This document shows, piece by piece, positions 1-6,059 of a DNA stretch of 19,457 nucleotides; position 1 is the stretch's first letter; every line of letters starts with the position of its first letter. The notes under the pieces were generated by a model that ran no database searches, had not been told where the DNA came from, and worked only from the letters and a program-made list of their open reading frames with translations. The position numbers were made by a program, and so were the translations under genes. Source of the DNA: an uncultured Lachnospiraceae bacterium (lineage in GTDB: Bacteria > Bacillota > Clostridia > Lachnospirales > Lachnospiraceae). The stretch is taken from assembly GCA_948441955.1 (NCBI GenBank), contig CAOJQZ010000047.1:1-19457 (forward strand). Reading direction: 5' to 3'.

Positions 1-15
1 TTTTCTGATTCCATT

Positions 16-873
16 TTACAAACTCCGAAGCTTCTCCGCAAATTCACTGCTAAGGGTGATTTTCGCCACATAGAACACGTCGCCTGTCATATACACATTC
101 CAATCGTCCTCCACCTCTACCTGCAGGTCTCCGCCCGGCATATGGACAACCACTTTATTATTGGTCATTCCAAGCTTGTAGGCTACGCCTGCCGCCGCGC
201 ATGCGCCGGTTCCCGAAGCCAGTGTATAACCGGCTCCTCTTTCGTATATCTCGATGGCAAGATGCTCCTTATCCACCACCTTCATAATCTGGGTGTTGAT
301 ACGATTCGGAAAATATCTCGCAAGCTCCGCATAATCTCCGATTTTACATACAAGATGTTTGGAAATCTCCCGCATAGGAATCACGCAATGAGGATTTCCG
401 ATATTGACACAGGTGACCGGATAAAGGGTTCTTCCAAAGACCATATCCTCGTTGATAACCTCCCTGCGGTCTCCGGTTACCGGAATATCGTCGCTCCAGA
501 AGGACAGCTTCCCCATTGATACACGCAGACGGCTTCCGTCCTCATTTAAAAAGGTTACCTCTACCGGACCGTTTCCAGTATATAATTTGAAGTTTTTCTT
601 TTGAATATAGCTTGCGTCCTTTAAGTATTTTGCAAATATACGCACGCCGTTTCCGCTGGTTTCCGACTCGCTTCCGTCCGGATTCCACACCTTGACATGC
701 ATGCCGTCCTCTTTTAAAATCGGCCCTTCCAGCACGCCGTCTGATCCAAGTCCTGCATTGCGGTCGCAGATCATTTTCACATTCTCTTCTGTAAGCTCCA
801 GCTCATTTTTATTCGGGTCAAACACAACATAATCATTTCCAAGCCCGTGGTAACGCTCCAATACAACCTTCAT
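16..873 (-). CDS. dapF: DapF-family epimerase with Ser/Ser in place of the catalytic Cys pair
   Basis: A 285-residue, cytosolic, full-length member of the diaminopimelate epimerase fold. Canonical DapF interconverts LL- and meso-diaminopimelate for lysine and peptidoglycan synthesis, using two cysteine bases. Seen here: N-terminal GLGNDYVVFDP (residues 10-20), NPDGSE (64-69), GNPH (159-162), INTQ (192-195) and ERGAGYTLASGTGAC (211-225). The substrate-binding Asn, Glu211 and Arg212 are kept, but the positions of Cys73 and Cys217 in the Haemophilus enzyme are Ser73 (AGC) and Ser220 (TCG). The usual GET motif before the second site is GYT. The start is fixed by a Shine-Dalgarno CGGAGGT at 879-885. 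The family assignment is firm. DAP epimerase activity is uncertain, and it may be a paralog acting on another amino acid. Confidence 0.85.
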   Translation of the reverse strand: MKVVLERYHGLGNDYVVFDPNKNELELTEENVKMICDRNAGLGSDGVLEGPILKEDGMHVKVWNPDGSESETSGNGVRIFAKYLKDASYIQKKNFKLYTGNGPVEVTFLNEDGSRLRVSMGKLSFWSDDIPVTGDRREVINEDMVFGRTLYPVTCVNIGNPHCVIPMREISKHLVCKIGDYAELARYFPNRINTQIMKVVDKEHLAIEIYERGAGYTLASGTGACAAAGVAYKLGMTNNKVVVHMPGGDLQVEVEDDWNVYMTGDVFYVAKITLSSEFAEKLRSL

Positions 874-901
874 ATTATACCTCCGTACATTTATAACATT
901 C

Positions 902-949
902 CCTGTTTTCTATATAATAACAGGCATTTTTCACCATTTCAAGGTGAAA
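902..949. promoter_or_regulatory. two inverted repeats over the dapF promoter
   Basis: A 7-bp perfect dyad, TTTCACC (929-935) and GGTGAAA (943-949), encloses the predicted -35 box. A 6-bp perfect dyad, CCTGTT (902-907) and AACAGG (919-924), encloses the predicted -10 box. Their placement suggests operator sites, but no matching regulator is recognised. Short dyads can also arise by chance in AT-rich DNA. Confidence 0.35.
914..942 (-). promoter_or_regulatory. predicted sigma-A promoter of the dapF-family gene
   Basis: On the minus strand TTGAAA (937-942) and TATTAT (914-919) are separated by exactly 17 bp. They lie about 40 bp upstream of the start codon. This is a consensus-match prediction only. 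Confidence 0.55.
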
Positions 950-963
950 TACTGCTTATTATG

Positions 964-992
964 TTGCAAATACTGCTTTCTTACACTATGAT
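964..992 (+). promoter_or_regulatory. predicted sigma-A promoter of the AraC-type gene
   Basis: TTGCAA (964-969) and TATGAT (987-992) are 17 bp apart on the plus strand. They lead to a leader of about 45 nt and a GAGGG ribosome site just before the ATG at 1044. The promoter diverges from the dapF promoter within a 170-bp intergenic region. Confidence 0.5.
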
Positions 993-1043
993 AATTGTAT
1001 AACAACGCGTCAAAAGACCACATGATAATAATGAGGGATAAAA

Positions 1044-1886
1044 ATGGAAGAATACCGAAAAAAAGGATATTTAAACAGTGAATTCCGGCTGTTTCACCTG
1101 ACGGACCGAGAAACCCGGGAAGTGGAATATCATTATCATGAATTTGATAAAATCACAATTCTTATTAAAGGCCGGGTTTCCTACATGATCGAAGGAAAAT
1201 CCTACGAGCTGTGTCCTTATGATATTGTTCTTGTAAAGCATAATGATATTCACAGACTTACAGTGGATAACACGCAGAATTATGAACGGATCATCGTGTA
1301 CATTTCCCCGGGATTTATCAATGACTATAAAACTGCGGATTATGATTTAAGCTACTGTTTTCAGAAAGCGGAAAAGGAACATTCCAATGTGCTGCGCATA
1401 CCTTCTCTTGAGAAAAGCTCCCTGTTCCACTCCATTGTAAGGCTTGAAAAATCCTTTTCGGAGGAAGGATATGCGGCAGAGCTGTACCGGCAGGTATTAT
1501 TTCTGGAGTTTATGATTCATCTGAACCGGGCTGCAATCAAAAACCGGCTGGAATTTATTGACACGGACAATCATAATTCCAAAATGCTGCCCCTTCTTAA
1601 GTATATTAATGATAACCTGTCCGGAAATCTAAACATTGACACTCTTGCAGACATCTTCTACATCAGTAAATATTATATGATGAGGCAGTTTAAGCAGGAA
1701 ACCGGCTATACCATCGGAGGATATATCTCCAGAAAGCGGCTCCTGCTTGCAAAGGAACTCATTTTATCAGGCGTTTCCGGAAAGGAAGCCTGCTTTTCCT
1801 GCGGGTATAAGGACTACTCCACCTTTTCGAGAGCCTATAAGACCCTGTTCGGGGAATCTCCCCGGGATACCTTCACTCTTTCGTAA
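1044..1886 (+). CDS. AraC-family transcriptional regulator with N-terminal cupin
   Basis: A 280-residue DNA-binding regulator of the AraC/XylS family. The N-terminal part resembles a cupin ligand-binding domain: YHYHEFDKITILIKG (about residues 29-43) carries the His-rich first cupin strand, and SYELCPYDIVLVKHNDIHR follows. The C-terminal 100 residues form the double helix-turn-helix: a first HTH around LNIDTLADIFYISKYYMMRQFK and a second around GKEACFSCGYKDYSTFSRAYK, ending with the family-typical FGESPRD. Such proteins usually sense a small ligand, often a sugar, and act on neighbouring or distant genes; the ligand cannot be told here. It is the only plus-strand gene in the window. It is divergent from the dapF-like gene and overlaps the end of hflX tail to tail by 52 bp. 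Confidence 0.9.
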   Translation: MEEYRKKGYLNSEFRLFHLTDRETREVEYHYHEFDKITILIKGRVSYMIEGKSYELCPYDIVLVKHNDIHRLTVDNTQNYERIIVYISPGFINDYKTADYDLSYCFQKAEKEHSNVLRIPSLEKSSLFHSIVRLEKSFSEEGYAAELYRQVLFLEFMIHLNRAAIKNRLEFIDTDNHNSKMLPLLKYINDNLSGNLNIDTLADIFYISKYYMMRQFKQETGYTIGGYISRKRLLLAKELILSGVSGKEACFSCGYKDYSTFSRAYKTLFGESPRDTFTLS

Positions 1887-3112
1887 AGATCCGCCGGAAC
1901 ATATGCTCTTATAAAAACACCGTCCTCTCTGTACTCTTCCTCCTCAAGCTGGCCAAATCTGCGGATCAGCTGCAGCTTTGACATATCGGCATAGGAATAC
2001 AAATCCTCAACGGCTACCTTCCTGTCTCTTAATACTGCTTCTAAAAGATCTAAAAACTCCGGCACTCCTTTCCCGGTTTTCGCGGATAAAGACGCTGTAT
2101 AATCTGCGCGGAAGTCCCGGATAATCTGTTGTTCTGTCACCTTATCCTGTTTATTAAATATGGTAATCACCGGCTTGTCCTTCACACCCAGATTCTCAAG
2201 GGTTTCATAGACGGTGTACATCTGACTGTCCATCCGCGGATTCGACACATCCACTACATGGAAGATAAAATCTGCATATTTTGCTTCCTCCAAAGTACTG
2301 CGGAATGCATCTATCAGATGATGAGGAAGCTTACTTATAAATCCTACTGTATCTGTAAGAAGCAGCTCCTGCCCTCCCGGAAGCTTCAGATTCCTTGTGG
2401 TAGGATCAAGCGTTGCAAAAAGCTTGTCCTCCGCCAATATACCGGCTCCGGTAAGTGTATTAAGAAGTGTGGATTTCCCTGCATTAGTATAACCCACAAT
2501 TGCTGCCACCGGCGTATAGCTTCTGCTTCTTTGCTCTCTTGTAATCTCTCTGTGGCGCTTCACATCCTTTAATTCCCGGTTCAATACCGCAATACGGCTC
2601 TTAATCAGCCGGCGGTCCATCTCCAGCTTCTTCTCTCCGGGTCCTCTCGTCCCAATTCCGCCTCCCAGCCTTGACATGGCGGTACCAAAACCGGTAAGCC
2701 TCGTCTGGCGGTACTTAAGCTGCGCCAGCTCCACTTGTATCTTTCCTTCGCTTGTGGAGGCTCTTGCTGCAAAAATATCCAAAATCACCAGCGTTCGATC
2801 CATCACTTTAATGTCAAGCTCATCCTGAAGATTCTTCATCTGTGCCGGAGAAAGTTCATCGTCGCAGATGATGCCGGAAGCTTCTGTCTCCCACAGAAGA
2901 TCCTTTATTTCTTCCAGCTTTCCTTTTCCCACGTAGGTTCCCGGATGTACCTGCTCCCGTGACTGTATAATCATTCCCACGGTCTTGGCTCCGGCAGTAT
3001 CTGCAAGATCCTTAAGCTCCTTAAGAGAATCCCTTGTATCCTCCTCAGACTGTCTGGAAAGATTCACTCCCACCAGAATCACTCTTTCTGTCTCTTTTTT
3101 TAAATCTATCAT
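1835..3112 (-). CDS. hflX: ribosome-associated GTPase HflX
   Basis: A 425-residue GTPase, the usual HflX length. In other bacteria HflX binds the 50S subunit and splits or rescues stalled ribosomes under stress. The N-terminal HflX domain (about 1-195) includes the glycine-rich linker GGIGTRGPGE (151-160) that marks the family. The G domain follows, with P-loop GYTNAGKS (207-214), DTVGF (254-258) and NKQD (320-323). A short C-terminal domain ends the protein. The start has GGAGA five to nine bases upstream, and the stop of the TPR lipoprotein gene lies only 12 bp before the ATG, so the two are very likely co-transcribed. The last 17 codons run into the 3' end of the convergent AraC-type gene. 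Identification is firm. Confidence 0.95.
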   Translation of the reverse strand: MIDLKKETERVILVGVNLSRQSEEDTRDSLKELKDLADTAGAKTVGMIIQSREQVHPGTYVGKGKLEEIKDLLWETEASGIICDDELSPAQMKNLQDELDIKVMDRTLVILDIFAARASTSEGKIQVELAQLKYRQTRLTGFGTAMSRLGGGIGTRGPGEKKLEMDRRLIKSRIAVLNRELKDVKRHREITREQRSRSYTPVAAIVGYTNAGKSTLLNTLTGAGILAEDKLFATLDPTTRNLKLPGGQELLLTDTVGFISKLPHHLIDAFRSTLEEAKYADFIFHVVDVSNPRMDSQMYTVYETLENLGVKDKPVITIFNKQDKVTEQQIIRDFRADYTASLSAKTGKGVPEFLDLLEAVLRDRKVAVEDLYSYADMSKLQLIRRFGQLEEEEYREDGVFIRAYVPADLYERVKVSRGDSPNRVL

Positions 3113-3124
3113 ACATCTCCTCTA

Positions 3125-3649
3125 TTATCTCGTTTCTAAAAACTCGGCCTCTTTTGCAGCCTGAGCGTCTTCCGGATATTCGGACACATATTCGGAAAGC
3201 ACGGCCTTTGCATTTTCCCAGTCCTTTAGCTTTTCATAAGCGGCAATGATATTAAACTTCATTTCCTTAGCCATTTCTTCTGAACAATCTCCTAAAGAAA
3301 GGCCCTTCTCATAATAAGAAACTGCCGAGGCCGGATCGCCGAGCTTAAGCTTACATGCTCCCATCATATTATAAAGGGCCGCTGTTTCTTCCGCTCCGTT
3401 TTGAAGCGCCTCCTCAAATGCTTTAAACGCTCCTTCAAAGTCTTCCATTTCCCATTTTGCAATTCCGATTCCTCTGCTGGCGTCGCCTGTATTTATTTCC
3501 TTTTCAACCGCCTTTTCCAGATATTCAACGGCCTCCTCATAATTATCGTTTTCCAGACTTTTTATTCCATCCTTATATTCGTGTCCTGCGCATCCCGCCA
3601 GCAGAAATCCCAAAAGCAGGAGCGTTACTATTCCTGAAATACGTTTCAT
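3125..3649 (-). CDS. TPR-repeat lipoprotein
   Basis: A 174-residue predicted lipoprotein. The N terminus has a basic start, a hydrophobic run and the lipobox LLAGC with Cys20, so it should be processed by signal peptidase II and anchored on the outer face of the membrane. The remainder is a chain of about four tetratricopeptide-like helical pairs, with repeated patterns such as NYEEAVEYLEKAVE, DFEGAFKAFEEALQNG, DPASAVSYYEKGLSLG and DWENAKAVLSEYVSEYP. TPRs bind protein partners; the partner is unknown. The ATG is 18 bp after the stop of the small P1B-ATPase, whose stop codon overlaps a GGAGGA ribosome site, and hflX follows after 12 bp. This suggests one transcript, but the ribosome-site spacing is long and an internal promoter is possible. 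Confidence 0.8.
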   Translation of the reverse strand: MKRISGIVTLLLLGFLLAGCAGHEYKDGIKSLENDNYEEAVEYLEKAVEKEINTGDASRGIGIAKWEMEDFEGAFKAFEEALQNGAEETAALYNMMGACKLKLGDPASAVSYYEKGLSLGDCSEEMAKEMKFNIIAAYEKLKDWENAKAVLSEYVSEYPEDAQAAKEAEFLETR

Positions 3650-3667
3650 GTATTTTTCTAATTCCTC

Positions 3668-5530
3668 CTATGCTGCATATTTAACAACCCATGTAGCATT
3701 TAAAATTGCGACAATCATAACTATAACTTCTACAAGAATCGCTTCCCACATTCCAAAGTATCCGACTATCGTACAAATCAAAACAAGAATCTTTACAAAT
3801 AATGCAAAAGATATATTCTGGCTTACTACATGCAAAGTTTCCTTGGCAATATGAATCGCATCTATAATTCTGAAAAGCTCATCTTCCATCAGAATAATAT
3901 CCGCCGCTTCCACTGCCGCCGCTGAACCCAGATTGCCCATTGCAATCCCTACATCTGCCCGGGCAAGTACAGGAGCATCATTGATACCGTCTCCAACGCA
4001 GACCAGCCTTTCTGTATCATCCTGCACAAACAGGAAATCTTCCAGCTGCTCCAGCTTATCCTCCGGCATCAGATTCGTATATGCATAATCCATATCCAGC
4101 TCCCTTGCCACAGGAAGGGCGGAATCCTCCGCGTCACCGGTAAGCATAACAAGAACGGCTCTCTGCTTATTCTTAAGATAGGAAAGGGTATCTTTCGCAT
4201 GCTCTCTTATACCGTCTTTAATCACGATACAGCCGGCATACCATTTGTCCACACCGACATATATAACCGTTCCCTCCGTTTCCATCCTATCAACGTATAC
4301 TTGTTTCTTCTCCATCATTCTGTAGTTGCCGACGTGCACACGCTTCCCCTCATAGGTGGCGCTGATACCAAAGCCCGGCATCTCACGCATTGCATACACC
4401 TTGGATTCATCTATCACACCGCCGTATGCCTCCAGAAGAGACTGGGCAATGGGATGATTGGAATAGCATTCCACATGGGCTACCATGCGCAGCAGTTCAT
4501 CCCGGCTCATCCCCATTGTCCTTACTTCTTCAACCTTAAACACTCCCTCCGTTAATGTCCCGGTCTTATCAAATACAAATGTGTCTGCCTTTGCCAAATC
4601 TTCAAGAAAATTTCCGCCCTTTACAACGATTCCATGTCTTGCTGCAGATGCAATTCCCCCAAGAAACGCGACGGGAACCGACAAGACAAGGCCGCAGGGG
4701 CATGCAACAATCATAAATATCAGACCGCGGTAAATCCACATGTCCCAATTTCCAAATGAAAATGTAACCGGAGGTACAAACATAACCAGAAGCGCACAGA
4801 TAAACATAACCGGCGTATAGATCCTTGTAAATTTTGTAATAAATGCCTCACTTTCCGCTTTATTATTCTGAGCCTCCTCTACAAGCTCCATAACTCTTAA
4901 CACGGTAGAATCCTTGTAAAGCCTTACTACCCGCGCTTCAATCAGCCCGCTCAGATTAATACACCCGCTGTATATCTTATCTTCCTTCCCCACAGTCCGA
5001 GGCAGCGCCTCTCCCGTAAGCGCTTTCGTATCAACCGTGGTTTTTCCAAATGTTATTACTGCATCCACCGGAATTCTTTCTCCCGGCCTGATTACTATAA
5101 TATCATCAAGCATCAGTTCAGACGGAGGGATCTGCTGCTCCTTTCCCTCGCTTTTTAACACGGCATATTCCGGACGGATGTCGATCATCTCTGCAATTGA
5201 ACGCTTTGCCCGGTGTGTGGAAACAGCCTCAACAATCATTCCAAACTCGAAAAGCGCCATAACAAAAACACCTTCCATGTATCTTCCCACTCCAAACGCT
5301 CCAACAGTTGACAATATAATCATCAGATAGTCAAGAGGCAGCTTTTTCTTAAGCGCTCCATCACACAGAGCTTCGAATGTACCAAAGCCTGTTACCATAT
5401 ATGCCGCCAGATACATGATAAACTTCTGCCTATCCGCAAGCGTATACTGCATGGTTGCTGAAATCATGCAGACATACAGAAAAATCCCTATACCATAAAT
5501 AATACACCGTCGTTTCAATTGCTTTGCCAT
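3668..5530 (-). CDS. heavy-metal P1B-type ATPase without N-terminal metal-binding domain
   Basis: A 620-residue membrane pump of the Zn/Cd/Co/Pb type (ZntA/CadA-like). It starts almost directly with membrane helices (about residues 8-102) and lacks both an HMA domain and a His-rich tail. Motifs in order: actuator TGEALP, the membrane motif CPCG (Cys277, Cys279), phosphorylation site DKTGTLT with Asp321, the nucleotide-domain SNHPIAQS, and hinge GDGIND (from Gly513). The usual CPCA is CPCG, and the last helix carries VEV with Glu601 where ZntA-type pumps have an Asp (Asp714 in E. coli ZntA). TM7 keeps a Lys. The gene lies 32 bp after the ArsR regulator gene, with an AAAGGA ribosome site. Metal efflux is very likely; the preferred ion may differ from its neighbour. 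Confidence 0.9.
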   Translation of the reverse strand: MAKQLKRRCIIYGIGIFLYVCMISATMQYTLADRQKFIMYLAAYMVTGFGTFEALCDGALKKKLPLDYLMIILSTVGAFGVGRYMEGVFVMALFEFGMIVEAVSTHRAKRSIAEMIDIRPEYAVLKSEGKEQQIPPSELMLDDIIVIRPGERIPVDAVITFGKTTVDTKALTGEALPRTVGKEDKIYSGCINLSGLIEARVVRLYKDSTVLRVMELVEEAQNNKAESEAFITKFTRIYTPVMFICALLVMFVPPVTFSFGNWDMWIYRGLIFMIVACPCGLVLSVPVAFLGGIASAARHGIVVKGGNFLEDLAKADTFVFDKTGTLTEGVFKVEEVRTMGMSRDELLRMVAHVECYSNHPIAQSLLEAYGGVIDESKVYAMREMPGFGISATYEGKRVHVGNYRMMEKKQVYVDRMETEGTVIYVGVDKWYAGCIVIKDGIREHAKDTLSYLKNKQRAVLVMLTGDAEDSALPVARELDMDYAYTNLMPEDKLEQLEDFLFVQDDTERLVCVGDGINDAPVLARADVGIAMGNLGSAAAVEAADIILMEDELFRIIDAIHIAKETLHVVSQNISFALFVKILVLICTIVGYFGMWEAILVEVIVMIVAILNATWVVKYAA

Positions 5531-5550
5531 CTCTGATTTCCTTTAATGAA

Positions 5551-5562
5551 AATATATGAACG
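5551..5562. promoter_or_regulatory. isolated ArsR-type operator half-site
   Basis: The 11-mer AATATATGAAC here, in the 32-bp gap between the ArsR and small-ATPase genes, is identical to the left half of the ArsR-type operator at 5940-5951. The opposite half is not well preserved, so this is at best a weak secondary site or a decayed operator. Confidence 0.3.
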
Positions 5563-5922
5563 TTACTCTGTAATATGCTCCATCCCCTGGCTGATAATCG
5601 ACTGGATGTGTCTGTCCGCAAGTGAATAAAATACAGTTTTTCCTTCCCTGCGGTTTTTAACCAGCTTCATCTGCTTCAGCACTCTTAGCTGGTGGGAAAT
5701 TGCTGACTGAGTCATTCCAAGTACTTCCGCAAGATCGCAGACACACATCTCCGCCTCCAGGAGAACACATAAAATCCGGATTCTTGTAGTATCTCCGAAA
5801 ACCTTATAAAAATCAGCCAACTCACTTAAAAGGCTGTCCTTTGGCATACTTTCTCTGACCTTTTCTACCCTGTCACTATGAATACATATCACATCACAGC
5901 ATTCCGCTTCATTTTTTTTCAT
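5563..5922 (-). CDS. ArsR/SmtB-family metal-sensing repressor (CadC/ZiaR-like)
   Basis: A 119-residue winged-helix repressor that should leave its operator on binding Zn(II) or Cd(II). The recognition helix region is MTQSAISHQLRVLK (about 70-83) and the wing is REGKTVFYS. Two metal sites appear complete. The alpha-5 site has Asp103, His105, His116 and Glu119, the same spacing (+2, +13, +16) as SmtB Asp104/His106/His117/Glu120. The alpha-3N site has Cys60 and Cys62 in MCVCDLA, as in CadC, plus N-terminal Cys8, Cys9, Cys13 and His15. The ribosome site GGAAGG lies before the ATG. It is the first gene of an apparent operon with the small ATPase, and matching operators lie before both pump transcription units. 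Confidence 0.93.
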   Translation of the reverse strand: MKKNEAECCDVICIHSDRVEKVRESMPKDSLLSELADFYKVFGDTTRIRILCVLLEAEMCVCDLAEVLGMTQSAISHQLRVLKQMKLVKNRREGKTVFYSLADRHIQSIISQGMEHITE

Positions 5923-5939
5923 ATATTCCTTCCTTTCAT

Positions 5940-5965
5940 AATATATGAACAGGTGCTCATTTATT
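5940..5965. promoter_or_regulatory. ArsR-type 12-2-12 operator at the arsR promoter
   Basis: Left half AATATATGAACA and right half TGCTCATTTATT flank a central GG; 10 of 12 positions are complementary. The pattern TGAA-N6-CTCA follows the SmtB/CadC operator form. It lies just downstream of the predicted -10 box, over the expected transcription start, consistent with repression and autoregulation. Confidence 0.7.
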
Positions 5966-5966
5966 A

Positions 5967-5995
5967 ATTATGCCAAATGGAGAAAACAATTTCAA
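5967..5995 (-). promoter_or_regulatory. predicted promoter of the arsR-ATPase operon
   Basis: Minus-strand TTGAAA (5990-5995) and CATAAT (5967-5972) have a 17-bp spacer. The metal operator follows immediately downstream, and a 10-bp dyad brackets the -35 box and spacer. Confidence 0.6.
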
Positions 5996-6005
5996 CCATT
6001 TGGCA
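5971..6005. repeat. perfect 10-bp inverted repeat around the arsR promoter
   Basis: TGCCAAATGG (5971-5980) and CCATTTGGCA (5996-6005) are exact reverse complements separated by 15 bp. One arm directly abuts the predicted -35 box. The other covers the downstream part of the spacer and the edge of the -10 box. On the minus strand no T-run follows, so it is not a typical intrinsic terminator for the upstream ATPase gene, although a hairpin in that transcript is possible. A second operator is the favoured reading; the regulator is unknown. Confidence 0.6.
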
Positions 6006-6059
6006 CAAACACAACCAAAATTAACATTTTTGTAACTTTTTATTCCTGTAAAAGCCCCC

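Noticed and set aside
6006..6059. possible terminator after the large metal ATPase
   Set aside because: Only a weak CTTTT/AAAAG pairing is visible, with no GC stem followed by a T-run.
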